A stretch of DNA of 64,000 nucleotides from Tanypteryx hageni (GCA_028673005.1 CM054113.1:208187504-208251503); one strand, 5' to 3'; positions 1-12,505 are shown, counted from the first letter of the stretch. Notes: a model not told the origin generated them from the sequence alone. Numbers and translations are program-made.

Positions 1-467
1 AAATAATCTGGAATTAATGCTCCTAGTTTTAATGAAATTCACAATGTTAACTTCTTCATTCGAACAGATTTCAGTGGTTTCACCGGAAGTCCCTGTCAGG
101 TGATAAGCTAGAACGCTAACCTCACACCGGTATTACCTATTATTCGACTGGCGTATTTCGTATTTTCACTTTCTGTCGCAGGTTTTCCGAGGTATGTTCG
201 ACAGCAAAAGAAATAGCGGTGGTGATAATACATATTCTTTACGGACTTTTAACAAATAGCTTGAATAGAGAAATTTCAGGAAATGGTGAATTACAGCTGC
301 TCATAAACTTCGCCCATATAAAACACTATCCTAAGATAGAAACCAATGAAATGTTGATATTCTGATCGTTATAGGAAGGCGATTCAAAAAAAATTATTTG
401 GGGAATAACTTCTCCCCAGTCTGTTTCGGGACATCTTCTTTCTTTATGGTCCCGTGCGCTAGTTCAT
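1..467. other. AT-rich DNA, no gene seen
   Basis: I see no coding region, repeat pair or RNA gene. The last part leads into the LINE relic that starts near 468. The LINE may extend a little further upstream, but the reading frame is not recognisable there. Confidence 0.5.
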
Positions 468-1740
468 AAGGGCGGCGACAAAGAGAACCCAAAAAATTAC
501 AGGCCAATTTCTTTAACTTCGATATCGTGTAAGATTCTCAAGCATATACTTGTTAGCAACATAATGCGATTTCTTGATTATAATTATTTGTCAGATGATT
601 GTCAACACGGCTTCAGGAAAGGTAGGTCATGTGATACTCAGCTCGGTCTTTTTGTTAATTGTATACTGAGAAGCGGAGAAAAGAATACGCAGGTCGATGC
701 CATCTTCTTAGATTTTAGAAAAGCCTTTGATAAGGTACCTCACAGGAAGTTAATAACGAAATCGGAAACCTTAGGCGTTAATTCTAAAATCGTTAGTTGG
801 ATCCGTGAATTTTTAGGTCATAGGAAGCAGAAGGTTGTTATAGATGGGAAATCTTCGAACTTAGTGGAGGTTGTCTCTGGCGTTCCACAGGGTAGTGTAA
901 TTGGTCCGTTATTATTTCTAATTTATATAAACGATATCAGCTCAGTAGTCAGAAGTAAAATTAGGCTTTTCGCGGACGACACCGTCATCTATAGGGAAAT
1001 AAGCAATCCGTAAGACCACCAGTATCTCCAAAATGACCTAGAAGCTATTTCTGCATGGTGTAAGGAATGGCAGTTAGTGATCAACCAAAAAAAAGCTGCG
1101 TCGTCAACTTCTGGAGAACCAAGAGTATCTCGTTGGATAATAATTATTCGTTGGACGGAGTAGAGATTCCAGTTTCAGACTCGATTAAATATCTTGGAGT
1201 CACGATTCATCGTGATCTCTCGTGGGACACCCACATTCGCCGATTGATAGGTGCCGCTAACAAAAAGCTGGCCTTTATAGGGAGAATAGTTCGAAATAGC
1301 TCCGAAAAAGTGAAAGAATTATGTTATTTATCCTTGGTTCGACCGCAGGTCGAATATGCTTCAGCTGTGTGGGTTCCCTACGAAAAGGGACTCACTAACG
1401 TGATAGAAAAGGTTCAGCGCAGGGCAGCTAGATTTGTAAAGAGGAATTACGATAGTAAACAAAGCGTAACATCATTAATAGAAAATCTGAAATGGACATC
1501 GTTAGAGGAACGTAGGCTGCAGGCTAGATTTAAACTACTGGAAAAATTTATGTTGGAGGGATTAGCGAATGAGGTAGTAGGACTTATCAGAAGTCCGACG
1601 TATCTCAGAAGGCAGGACAGTGAGGATAAGATTCACGAGATCGACTGTAGAACGGAGCGATATAGAGGATCGTTTTTCCCTAGGACGATAAGAGAACATA
1701 ATAGGAAAATATATATAAATATATATATAAATATCAGTTG
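468..1740 (+). pseudogene. CR1-like LINE reverse transcriptase, 5'-truncated and broken
   Basis: This is the RT and C-terminal part of a non-LTR retrotransposon ORF2. In frame from about 468 it reads KGGDKENPKNYRPISLTSIS, then HGFRKGRSC, DFRKAFDKVPH, SGVPQGSVIGPLLF and the catalytic LFADD at about 966-980. A TAA at 1011-1013 interrupts it. The frame continues past the stop (DLEAISAWCKEWQLVINQ) and then shifts near 1090 into a second frame that runs to about 1740 (IKYLGVTIHRDLSWDTHI, SLVRPQVEYASAVW, QRRAARFVKRNYD). The endonuclease half is absent. The RT motifs and the C-terminal RRAARFV block resemble the CR1 group of arthropod LINEs. A second, 3'-complete copy of the same family lies at 61800-62376. 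The copy is dead: one stop, at least one frameshift and a missing N-terminus. Confidence 0.87.
1706..1736. repeat. TA-rich simple repeat at the LINE 3' end
   Basis: Short AT repeats replace the usual 3' UTR directly after the HNRK codons of the LINE. The sister copy at 62 kb has a normal 3' UTR ending in TGTAGA repeats here, so this copy's tail has been lost or replaced. Confidence 0.6.
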
Positions 1741-2073
1741 ACGTTCCTCTAGTGATTTTCAGAGCAAATTCTTCCAGAATGAAGTAACGCTTTGATTTGT
1801 TCAATAAATATCCTGAAAATATTTAGTTGCTCTTTGCTGAACTATTTCTAACCATTTTATTAATGGCGCTGGCTTCGGTCACTATCGTTCGAATGTAAAC
1901 GTAAGATTGACATTAAAATAAATGACAGAAACTGAGAGTTTTTACCTAACCTAAGGATAACGTGCATAAAAAATGAGGGCACATATTCTCTAGTTCTATA
2001 AAAAGCTATCCCTCAGTTTCCTCAAGAATTGTCACCTTGAGATCGATATAAACATCTACTTTCCTTTAAATTA

Positions 2074-2896
2074 AGACACTGCAGATCACGAAAGGTTTTT
2101 CAAATCAAATCGTAAATCGAATCATCTTCAAATATTATAATCAAATCGAATCGACTGTGCAGATACATGTAGAATATAAACTGAATTAATTTCTAAATCA
2201 AACAGAAAATGGTTTGCTTATAAATGTAGAGTGCTTCTATACTCACTTAGTAATGAGTATAAAACCAAATCTTTCTGAGAATAAAGAACAACGTTATTCT
2301 TTCTAAGAAATTAATGTACTTGAATATAAGGAAGAAGAATCAAGAATCATACTCGAATACTTGCCTCAACCTTGACACTACAAAATAGGTCTCAACTTTA
2401 TAATTTTCCAACCTAGCTACCAAATCTGATTGCCTATAATTACACCCAAGTATATTATATACCACAAAACATAACAACAAAATACATTGACACAGCCATT
2501 CATTTACACATAAATATGCAATCACTCTAAATAGAAAAGCCTATTCTACATGAAGTTCAAAATTAAACTTGAAGCGTGACGATAAAACCAAATTCAACTG
2601 TACATGATCTATTTCAACGAAATTTCACCCTTAGTCCCCTGTCTTCACAAGAATGCTTATTGCAAAGCAAATATGCCGTAACTTTGTCCGTTAAATACTT
2701 GGCAATAGCTTAAAATAATATTTTTTGTGAACATAGCTTCATGTTCGTCTCACGCGACGCTGTGCGATAATAGTAAATATATTTAACGGAAGTAATGTAG
2801 ATTCGAAAATATCTCATCGGAGCTATCGAATTGAATTGAATTCTAATTCCCGATTCGAAATCAAACCGAATCTCGAAGCTTCGCATGGCCCTGCTT
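2074..2896 (+). repeat. Dispersed repeat family X, copy 1
   Basis: This segment is collinear with 29976-30907 in the same orientation. Shared blocks include ATCAAATCGAATCGACTG near the left end, AAATTCAACTGTACAT and GTGAACATAGCTTCATG in the middle, and CTCGAAGCTTCGCA at the right end. Both ends are rich in TCGAATCGAAT-type words in opposite orientation. That fits the subterminal repeats of a non-autonomous DNA transposon, but I could not define exact termini or a target duplication. It has no coding capacity. Confidence 0.6.
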
Positions 2897-3990
2897 TAAA
2901 TGTAAATAAACAGATATGTTAATTTAAATAAATGACTCGATTGAGCTGTTACCATGATAAATAAACAAATATCATGATGAATGTTTTCACCACAGATTTC
3001 TATAATAACGGTATCATAGACCTAATGAATGTTTGAAGTTTATCGGTCTGCACTTTTTTTCAATAAATTGTGGCAAATCATCATTAATTGCAGTTAAATC
3101 TATTTATAATATAACTATTTAGTTGAAAAATAATTCTCAAACAAATGTAAAAGTTACGAAGTTTAGTATTTCGTTCATTATTTTGTAAATTTATTCGTAG
3201 CTGTAATATTTCCAAGGTTTTACAAAATATAATTATAAACATGATCTTGAGAGCGTATCAATTTTTTCATAATTGTAATAATTTTTTCTACCGGATCTAT
3301 ATTCAGCATTTACCGTCCTGAACGACAACCCAGAGTACCGCTTGAATAAAATATATATTTTTGAAACGGCTAAATATCGTATTTACTCGACTCGAACATA
3401 CTCGACTCCCTTACAGCGCACTAATTTTGAGGAAAAAATGTTTTATAAGGCATTTTGAATCAAATAAATTAAACAATATTATTGAATTTATTTTTATTTA
3501 AACATCTAAAAATTGTCATTGCTTTTTGCACTGCAAAGGTAGACGTTATTTATAGCATGCTAGACTACTCATCAAAGGTTACTATATGCTATTTATTTAT
3601 TTATTTGAATTATTAGACCGTCAGTATGACGGGAATGAAAATTGTGTTATTATCCAATTTTAAAGAACCCAATCTGATTTTATTTGATTCGATTTTAAAT
3701 GTAATAATCGCTCATCTACTTTCCAAATGACAAAATACATAGATCAATTACGCAAAGGGGTTCCTAGGGTTTGTTTATTTTCGTTGCTACAACAAATAGT
3801 CTAAATAAATCCTACATTCCTTCAAAAAGAAAGAAAATTTATATATTTATAATTGCTGAATTCTGATGAGTAAATAGGTTTAAATTTCCTTCATGTACAT
3901 GCTGCGTTTCATAAGAGAAAAGAAGTAGTAGAACAGTGATAATAATAAAAACTAAAACAAAGAAATTATATATAAATCAGCATCAGCATA
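2897..3990. other. AT-rich intergenic DNA
   Basis: No gene or clear element. There is a small TTTA run near 3590-3607. No open frame has a recognisable domain. Confidence 0.5.
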
Positions 3991-3994
3991 TCCA

Positions 3995-4315
3995 ATCCTC
4001 CTCCCTCCCATTCTCCTTCCCTATCCCCCTCTCTCCTTCTCTGGAAAAATAGACTTCCTAGTCTCAGTCTCGACATAATAAAGACCATTATCTATTTATC
4101 TCTCCCCCACCCCTCATCCTCTGCCTCCCTCACACACACCCTTTATCTCTCACTTCCTAACTAACTCCCTCCCTCTCTACTTCTCTGAAAAATAGACATC
4201 TTAGTCTTAATCTATCTCTAATAAAGAATATTATCTACATATCTCTCCCTCCTTCTCTGTCTCCCTCCCTCTCTCTACTTCTATTTTCTTCCTCTCTTTC
4301 CTATTAAAGCACGCT
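3995..4315. repeat. CT-rich tract with an imperfect ~140-bp tandem unit
   Basis: This is a pyrimidine-rich strand of CTCCCTC-type words. Two copies of an internal block (TCTCTGGAAAAATAGACTTC at about 4038 and TTCTCTGAAAAATAGACATC at about 4181, each followed by a TAATAAAGA...TTATCTA segment) show it arose by tandem duplication of about 140 bp. Confidence 0.65.
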
Positions 4316-5577
4316 TCCCTTACTTATATAGTATAAGGATTGAAAGGACAACAAAATCTTCAGCTTCAACAATGATATAGTCGACAAGGCAACATGTCGT
4401 TAAAAAGCTTTAAATTTTCCAATAAATATGATTTAAACGTATTACTTCAGCGATTTCGAATCGTAGGCGAAATTTGACGATTAGAATACGAGACGTTATT
4501 TATTTTTCTTTAAAATGGTCTAGGTTTGAAGATTGTCAGTCAATTATTTTTAATTTTAATTTGCAAAAGAGTAAAAATCTCTAAGTCGAAAAATCGATTT
4601 TTACGTGTTATCTTAAGGTAAACAGAAATTATCTACTGGGACCGAACCCGGATCTTTTTTTCGGTAAATGGGTTTTACTATAAGAATGAAACATTTGTAC
4701 CAAATTTCAACCTTCTACCTATTCGAAAATTGTGTTTAAAATAGGATTACAGACAGTCATAAATAGTTCATAGTAGTCGAGCGCGACCGGATTTCTTAGC
4801 TCATTATTTAAGAATAATTTATTTCCTCGCAAATATAAGACGACCTTTGATTAAAAAAAGAAAAACCTTGCCATATAGTTGAGTAAATTAACTAACTCAC
4901 TAACAGAACTAACCGTGTAGAGAGGCCATTCTTCAGAAGCACTATTGAAATGTGAATGCGATTACGGTTAACAGGAAAATGATCATACAAATATCTTCTA
5001 CCAACTGCACTTTGGCTTCAGCCAGTACAATTATTCTGAAAGATACTTGGATTCAAGAAGCGATAAACCTCTGAGCCGATCCTTTTTTCCTAACAAGATA
5101 AGGAGGGCTTCAGCGGAACGTTTCATTAATGATCAAACGGGGTGCAACAGAACCTACTGACACGCGCCTTAGAGCGGTTCGTTGTGTACAAATTTCAATG
5201 TAAATCAGAACCAAGGCGTAAAACCACTGGCTAACAGGCAAATTAGGATTGGACTAATTCAGAGACGAGATGTAAGACTTAATTGGTACTGATTATGCGG
5301 GCGTAGAGGTTAATGTGGATAAGATTACGAAAATTAAGCAACCGTAGGACCTCCATTTCTTTTTTCTACCATGCAAGAACACAATAGCGATGTGGTGAGA
5401 TAAGAGATAAAAATGCAAATGTATTGAGCATTATTTACGCATGAAATCGTCTGGACGAAAGGAATAGTATTAGAAAGCGAAAGAAGATGAGAATAAACTT
5501 ACAGACGTATTATCCTACTAACACCATTCCATTTCGTGCTCCGTCATAGATTAAGTATCATTAAAAATCTGGAATTT
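4316..5577. other. Intergenic DNA, nothing recognised
   Basis: No coding region or repeat pair that I can support. A GCAAATATAAGACGACC word at about 4831-4847 recalls the end sequences of the element at 57879, but no partner end was found. Confidence 0.4.
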
Positions 5578-6420
5578 CATTATAAATAACTGCTTCTTAC
5601 ATATATAGGATATATATATATATATCATATAAAACCTAAGGTACTTCTAGAAGTGCTACAGAGCTGAAATTTGGCATTAATATAGGGCATTGGTTACAAC
5701 CTTTGGAAAAATCCGAAATTCCAGAAAAAGTTATATTTAAGGGGTGTTTTTGACACTAAAGTCCAATTTTAAACACCCATACGAAAAGCACTGAAAACTG
5801 TGCAGGGCTATATAAAATTGCTTTTTTAAATTATTTAAAATTAAGATACAAAGTCAATACATGCACTGTACTGTGGATGAAAGAAAGAGGTTTATTTTTC
5901 TTGAAGACATAATTAAAATCCATGCTGAATTTGCGTAAAAAATTTATTTTAATCATAAAATATATGAAATTTTTTTTGGACTTCAACAATGAAAAATATA
6001 AACTGCCATAGCAACGACTCCATTGCATTTCAATGGGAATAGATTTTCCATACTACAAGAGCATTGATTTACTGCTTATACTGCATTATAATCCATTTGA
6101 CTTCAACTAACGACTTATAAATATGATGACGTGATAAATTTAAATTAATTTTTTATCGAGATACGTACTGAAAGGCACGGATGATGAAACCATAATCCTA
6201 ACACACAAAATATTCCAATTTTTACATAAATTTTAGTGTAACATATAAGCGATTGTCTTAATGATCAATTATAGTTAGTGCCTAAAAAGGGCGATCTGAG
6301 CCATGAAACTTGAAATTTGAAAATTTGGACGCGAAGTCGATTGCCAGAGAATTTAAAAATTCCGGATGGATGCCTTAATTTCGCAGAAAATTATAACTAT
6401 TATCTTATATAAATGGGCTC
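5578..6420 (+). repeat. Large tandem repeat, unit 1
   Basis: Unit 1 of a diverged direct duplication. It starts with TATAAATAACTGC, followed by a GGTACTTCTAGAA...GCTACAGA...CTGAAATTTG block, then a GGG...TGTTTTTGAC block, a CTGCCATAGCAACGACTC block and a CACACAAAATATTCC...ATAAATTTTA block. The same blocks recur in the same order in unit 2. No protein is encoded. Confidence 0.7.
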
Positions 6421-6494
6421 TGTGCTGTCGCGTTCGTTTATTCATGAGTTTATATTTTGGTGTATGGAGATTTTTTGATCGCTTGCAACAACTC

Positions 6495-7600
6495 GTATTA
6501 TAAATAACTGCATCTTACATAGGATATAGGAGTATAAAAATGTTTAGGTACTTCTAGAAAAGCTACAGATCTGAAATTTGACAGGACGATAGGTCATTGG
6601 GTGCAACTAACGGGAAAAATCGAAAAAAAAATCATTTTTAGGGGGATATTTTTGACCCCATTGTTGCATTTCAATACCCATAAGATAACCATGGAAAACT
6701 GAGAAGGAATGAAACAATTGAATTTTAAAATTAGTTAAATTTAAGATAGAAATTAGGGACGAAAACTGTTCTATAAATGAAAGAATGAAATTTGTTTTTG
6801 AAGATTAAATTCAAATCAGTGCCGAATTGGTGTAGAAATTTGTATTTAATTGTAAAAAGAGACATTTAAAAAAATGACAAATATGAACTACCATTGCAAC
6901 GAGTACAATGCATTTAAATGGGAATTGGGAATCTGTATTGTAATAACATCGATTCAATGTCTTTTCAAAGAGAATTGATAGACTTCATTATAATCCTATT
7001 TATTTCAACGAACGATGATGGCTTCATCATTTTAAAAGACGATTTATTATATTACACATTATTCCTTTTAATTATGGGGATTGCTAATTTATATATTATA
7101 ATAGAAATGATTTAGTGCTTTTAATGAGAATCAGTGGACTATATTATAATGCCATTGAACTAAGTAAGACGTAAACTTATGGTGAAGTCATAACCCTAAA
7201 ACACAAAATGTTAGCAAACGTGAAAAACGTTTCGTTTTTTAATTATTCGAGAAATTTTTAACTCTTCTAAATTACTGAATGAAATTAACGAGAGAATTGA
7301 AATATGGTTTGACGAAATTGTGTAAGCAGTAATGCCACAAGTTTCTATTAATAACTACGAAAACTATAATGACGTCATACGTACTTCGCGATTTTTTTTT
7401 CAATCCGGATACGTACTAAAAGGCACGGAAAGTGACGTCATAATTTTAGCACACAAAATATCCCTAATTTTCCATAAATTTTATTATAACATATAGGATA
7501 TTGTGTTAATAATGATTATTGTTACTGCTGATACAGGGTGGTCCGAGCTACGAAACTTGAAATACGAAAACTTAGACGCGCTTGAATTGTAAGCACCTAC
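6495..7600 (+). repeat. Large tandem repeat, unit 2
   Basis: Unit 2 repeats the block order of unit 1 (TATAAATAACTGC at about 6499; GTACTTCTAGAAAAGCTACAG; CTACCATTGCAACGAGTA; CACACAAAATATCCC...ATAAATTTTA at about 7450). The start-to-start spacing is about 0.9 kb. Unit 2 is longer because of extra sequence between about 7080 and 7430, including a short extra copy of the CATAACCCTAAAACACAAAA block near 7189. A related but shorter repeat lies inside the Harbinger-type element at 36.2-37.1 kb. Confidence 0.7.
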
Positions 7601-7624
7601 AACTTGCAATAATAGTGATTTAAT

Positions 7625-8010
7625 ATCATCATCATAGGTAGTCTGTCCGTAGACAGGTCCGTGATTATTCACGGTTAAATCTGGTTCTCCATATACTCCT
7701 ATTTTCCGCTGTCCTCTTCATATCTTGGCAACTCTCTTTCCCTTTCAAATCGTCTATCAGCTGAAACCTTTTTCCATCTAGTTTTCCTTCTAACACGTCT
7801 TTAATCATACTCTCTCTCTCCTCAGGTAATGTCCAACCCAGTTTGCCTTCCTCTTTCTAATAGTCTGTATAATCATTCGCTTCTCTCGTACTCTTCGTAG
7901 CACTTCATCGTTTTTCATCCTATCTTTCCATTTTATCTTCAGCATTCTCCTCCAAGTATTTGATGTCATTTTTCCTTAGCGTCCATGTTTCTGCCCCGTA
8001 CAAAGATTTA
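7625..8010 (-). pseudogene. RTE-type LINE 3' end, relic
   Basis: Read on the minus strand, this is the C-terminus and tail of an RTE-like LINE ORF2: TWTLRKNDIKYLEENAEDKM, then KEEGKLGWTLPEERESMIKD, VLEGKLDGKRFQLIDDLKGK and NNHGPVYGQTTYDDD. It has stops and frame changes. The GPVYGQTT words followed by TGATGATGAT match the way such elements end, with a short 3' tandem repeat. Only the last few hundred bases are present, so it is a 5'-truncated insertion. Confidence 0.75.
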
Positions 8011-9606
8011 ATATATAGGTATTTAATGTATCGAAAACGCTAACGGACGGTTTATTACATTGGAGTGGACATAAACGTTGCTAAAAATATTCCTTAAAAT
8101 TTATCACTAATGGGTTTGGAATCTATTGATGTGTTACAATAAAAGCAACTGAAGAGAAGTAAAACAATTTATTATTCCAAAATATAGAAATAATAAAATA
8201 ATTATTTATAATAATAGTAATAGTATCCGTATTCATTTTTTATCGAAAAATATGAGTACCTGTATATTTGAGAGATTTTATTCCAACCATATTTAAACAG
8301 CGATAGTTCATTTTCTTTATAAGTTAAATGAATAAATTAAAAGGAATGGAGGCAACGATGGTTTTAGCGTAGGAGTGGAGGTGTGGTGAGAGAGAGAACA
8401 TTTTCCAAAATTATGCCAAGATTTTTTGAAAAATTATTTTCCATATACATTTTGACTGGAAACTACGCTAAAATTGTGATTAACTCTCTATTGCTTCCCA
8501 GGAAAATATTGCGCCGCAGGGTTTAAGGAGGAGAGAATCTTGTAATGGGATGCGGGTGGTCGGGCTCAAATTATAGAGAAGGAAGTGTAGAGAGAATGGT
8601 GGATAGCTTTCCCAGAAATGACCAATAGAGATTTCCACGGACTGCTTCAGAGTGTTAATTATTGACCTCTGTAATATTATTTCCAACAAATAATCACATA
8701 CTCGGGTAGATGTAAGTGGGAATATAAGGATTATCGTTCACAAGGGAAGAATCAGTCTGCGCTAGCGCGTTTTTAATTTCCGATCAGCGATCATCATTCC
8801 TAAGAAATTGTATTCAAGCTTCCTGCTAATCAACTACTAACTTGATTACATCGTGAAAATATTTCCTCAATTTGATTCGCCTGAGAAAGTGGCGGATGTG
8901 TAAGCATTCGCGGGTTAGCACTATATCTGCCATATCTCAGAAGAGTAAACTATAACATCGGCGTATCGGTTTCTATTTCTCACTGCTACTTTCTCGACCA
9001 ATTATCAAGTCCGCCTATTTCAGAGCTCTTCAACCTTCTTTGCTGAAGTGTCCCTTTGAGCATTTTTGAAAAATTCGCGGACCCCTAGTAGATTTTAAAG
9101 TGATATTGAAATCAACAAAATGTTTTAAAATAGCAGCCACACATTTGTAAATGTAAAAATGATTAAAATAATTAGATTAATTTGTTTAAGAATGCTTCCC
9201 GAAACATTCAAAACGACCCTGCGTGACCTTTACCACGAAAAAAAGACCTTTCAATAATTTACTTACTATTAATAAGACTTCTTTGAAGAGATACCCGAAT
9301 ACTATACTGAAATAACTTTTTATCCAAATTCTCCTTTTTCAGTTAAACCGTGTCTGCAACGATTTATAACGTAATTATTCACTGTTTCTGAGGTCTTTTT
9401 GTTTTATTACGTTATTCGTTGTCTAAATTAAAATCGAAGAGAGGCTGAAAGTAGATCTCTATTTCCCATGAAAAATCTTTCCCTAGGTTTCAATAAAACG
9501 TTATAGAAATGCATGTGAGGTTGAATTCGGAGTTAACAACACTTTTATTTTTTTACTTTCATTTTGGTTGGATTATATTATATTTCATTCGTAAATGATA
9601 GTAATG
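8011..9606. other. Intergenic DNA
   Basis: No gene recognised. The block at about 9018-9085 (AGAGCTCTTCAACCTTCTTTG ... GCGGACCCCTAG) resembles the left end of the hAT MITE family at 9615, but it is degenerate and I found no right end. Confidence 0.4.
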
Positions 9607-9614
9607 CTAAAAGT

Positions 9615-10086
9615 CAGCGGTTCCCAACCTTTTTCACTTCACGAACCCCTTGAGCTAACCTATTCCTCGTCGCCAACCCCTTGGGTTAATTTTTGATCTT
9701 CACAAACCCCTTGAGTAGTAAAAGTTTTGGTGGCAAACCCCTTATAATGGCGAGTAAATTTTGTAAAACAAAACAAATCTGAAAAATCATGAAAAAGAAA
9801 AATTTTATGTAGCACATAGTATGTAAACCTTTATAATAAAATCATAATCTCTGACATTGTCATCAGTTTCTAGCTAGTACCCAGTAATATTCAAATATAA
9901 TTATTGAGTCATAAGAAAAAATTGAAAACAAAACCATGCATCTAATTTGAAAGAAATTAAAATATTGGTAAGAATTGTAGAACCAAGAAAATGAAAAAGA
10001 CGCCATTACCAAATTTTTCTCGAGAACCCCTTATATTTATTTCACGAACCCCTAGAGGTACGCAAACCACTGGTTGGGAAACGCTT
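9615..10086. mobile_element. hAT-type non-autonomous element (MITE), 472 bp
   Basis: The left end is CAGCGGTTCCCAACC and the right end is GGTTGGGAAACGCTT, an inverted pair with mismatches at the tip. Flanks are CTAAAAGT at 9607-9614 and CTATAAGT at 10087-10094, an 8-bp target duplication with one mismatch, as expected for hAT transposition. The inside is non-coding and rich in repeated AACCCCTT words. Confidence 0.85.
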
Positions 10087-10729
10087 CTATAAGTTATGCG
10101 CAACAGTTTAATTTTAAACGCAACTTATAGAAATAAATCAAAAACGTATTAACAATCGTAGTTTAGAAATATTATTTGAAATTACCTACTGAACAAAAAC
10201 ATTATAAAAAATAATGTTCCAAATGTGAATTTCAGTAATATAGGTGCCTCTAAAGTAGTGGTTCATAATCATTCCGATGCAACGCACCACTTTCAATGAA
10301 ACAGATTTTACGCGGACCACCAATATCTCTAAAACCTTATGACATCATTAAAATATTTAAAATAATTTTCATTTATTATTAGGAAATATTATCAACATGA
10401 AGTCAGACATATTGATCAATGAATTCAAATGATTAACTATAAAAAGCTTTTGCATTACACTGTAGATGTACATTATGTTATTAGTGCGATCCCTGAGCTT
10501 GAATGTTTGAACACAATTCTTAAAATCTTGGTGTAAAACTGGACAAAGGTAGTCATGACGCTGAATTTATCTCAAGGATTCTTCGATGTTTTGTTTTCAT
10601 TTCTGTCACTACAGAGAGGAGTCCTTCTCACAGGTAGCCTCAAGAGAAAGTTATTAGTACCCGTTGTATGAGGGAGATTTTTTTAGATTCTTAGCAAGGT
10701 GACCTATTGGTGATAGTCCTAATAATATG
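10087..10729. other. Intergenic DNA with a one-ended hAT-like fragment
   Basis: At about 10256-10330 AGTGGTTCATAATCATTCC ... GCACCACTTTCAATG resembles the beginning of another hAT MITE, but no matching right end or target duplication was found. The rest is AT-rich and unremarkable. Confidence 0.35.
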
Positions 10730-11215
10730 TCCTGCTTTTTTATCCGTTCTAAACATATTCGTCTCGTTTTCCCTTTCTATATCGCCCTACAAATGAAATT
10801 TCTTTTAAATCCGTTCAGCCAATACCTTCCAAATTTATAGTTACATAAAAATTCTAACCTTGATATTGTGGTAGCCCTTTTTAGTCGATCCGGTTGAAAT
10901 ATAATATTTTGGTTATTTATTCATATGAAGATTAAATATACTATATTTGGTTAAAATCCATTGAGTCAGTTCTCTAGAAATACGCGTAAAAGAAATATTA
11001 TTTAACTTTTTATTGTGATAGCCCTACTCTTTAGCTCCGCTTTAAACATATTGATTTCATTACGGTATGTTGTACAAATCATATACATAAAACTTCATTG
11101 AAATCCGTTCAGCCAATTCATTCCAAATCCTTAATTACTGAATGAGTTTAATTTGTAATTGTGGCACCTCTGCTTGGCTGATTCGGTTTAAATATATTAA
11201 TATGGTTATATATAT
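10730..11215. repeat. Diverged tandem array, ~140-150 bp unit, about 3.5 units
   Basis: Successive units each carry a TTGTGRTAGCCCT-like block and an AAATCCGTTCAGCCAAT block with ...CCAAAT... after it. Copies start near 10730, 10880, 11025 and 11165; the last is partial. Divergence between units is high. Confidence 0.6.
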
Positions 11216-11242
11216 GTGTGTATGTGTGGGTGTGCGTTTAAA

Positions 11243-11312
11243 AAGCACTGGTGGTGTAGTGGTTAGCGAGTCGGCTTTCCATTACAAAGTTCCGGGGTTC
11301 AAACCCCGCGAA
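11243..11312 (+). repeat. tRNA-like SINE head
   Basis: GGTGTAGTGGTTAGCGAG (about 11253-11270) resembles a Pol III A box. CGGGGTTCAAACCCCG (about 11293-11308) is a near-perfect T-arm with a B box. No acceptor stem or clean anticodon arm closes, so this is a tRNA-derived SINE head, not a tRNA gene. It sits upstream of the RTE 5' region in the same orientation. Confidence 0.65.
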
Positions 11313-11399
11313 TGGAAGTTTTATAAAATTAAAAAAAAGTGCCTGGCAGTAGGCAGCAGTAATGTCAGTATGGTATAGAGCCTAAAACAAATGATGTTG

Positions 11400-12505
11400 G
11401 CTGGGTCTATATCCAATACAGCTGTAAGCGCGATCGGGACGATTTGAACGGCTACAGTACTGCGATGTGGAAAGCAAGAGGAAAAATGCCACATTACAAT
11501 CCCTAGTAATGATTATATGTTTGGACAATATGAGTTCTCTCGCGGTATTACACTCCGGAGGTAAAATAGTCCCCCAATGAGAAAAGCATTTTCGAAAGTA
11601 ATTTACGAATAGGCACTTGGAACATAAGAACTATGAGAAAGGCAGAAAAGTTAGAGAACTTAAAAGAAGAAATAGAGTTGACATTATAGGACTGAGCGAA
11701 ACTAGATGGGAAGGAGAAGGACAGTTCGACTCGGAAGAGTTCAGGTAGTTTACTCTGGAGGAAATAGTGGGGAAAGGGTAGTAGCTCTGGTACTTAGGAA
11801 AGATATGACGAAAAGCGTGACAAAGATAATAGCAACGAACGATAGACTGATAGCAATAAAGCTAAAAGCAGTCCCAGTGGACATGCTGATAATCCAGGTA
11901 TATATGCAAACGTCAGCTCATGAAGATGAAGAAATAGAGGAGATTTATCAGCAAATTAATGACATTTACGAAGAAGACGGAAGAGGAAAGGTAAACTGTA
12001 TAATAATGGGAGATTGGAACAGCATAGTCGGAGAAGGACAGGAAGAAAATGTTTTCAGGCAATATGGCCTTGGAAAGAGAAACCGAGTAGGGGAAAAACT
12101 GGTATAATTCCGCATCAATAATGACCTTGTAGTGACTAATGCATGGTTCAAAGACCATAAACAAAGATTATACACGTGGAAAAGCCCCGGAGATACAATG
12201 AGGTGCCAAATAGATTACAACCTAGTAAAACAAAGATTCAGGAACAACAAAAAGACCGCCAAGGTATTACCAGGAGCAGTCATTGATTCAGATTACAGCC
12301 TTCCAATAGCTGACGTAAGTATAAAGCTAAACAAATAAGAAAAACGAGAAAAGAAAGACAGACTTGGGACCTAGAAAAACTGAAAGAAATGCAGAATGTA
12401 GTGAGCATGAAGTTGAAAGATCGCCTAAGAAATTTGGAAAACAAACCAAAGACCGTGGATATAGAACGGGAGGAAATTAAAACCAATATCAAGGATAAAT
12501 TAGTA
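11400..12505 (+). pseudogene. RTE-type LINE 5' region and endonuclease, broken
   Basis: This is the apurinic-like endonuclease part of an RTE LINE. The domain starts near 11606 (LRIGTWNIRTMRKAEK), reaches IIGLSETRWEGEGQFDSEEF, shifts frame, and continues as VYSGGNSGERVVALVLRKD, KAVPVDMLIIQVYMQTSA, IIMGDWNSIVGEGQEE, then WFKDHKQRLYTWKSPGD and QIDYNLVKQRF. The GDWN and TWKSPGD...QIDY blocks are conserved in this endonuclease group. A catalytic SDH-like site is altered (SDYSLP). There are stops at about 11747 and 12106 and several frame changes. The relic stops at about 12505, where Penelope sequence begins, so its RT domain is missing here. Confidence 0.8.

Noticed and set aside
3355..4850. Element with ends like those at 57879
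   Set aside because: CGTATTTACTCG and GCAAATATAAGACG words are suggestive but do not form a convincing inverted pair.
10256..10330. Another hAT MITE
   Set aside because: Only a left-end-like sequence was found, without inverted partner or duplication.
5578..11215. CRISPR array
   Set aside because: Repeat units are long, diverged and spaced irregularly, and the genome is eukaryotic.
11243..11312. True tRNA gene
   Set aside because: The T-arm is good but no acceptor stem and no clean anticodon arm could be closed.
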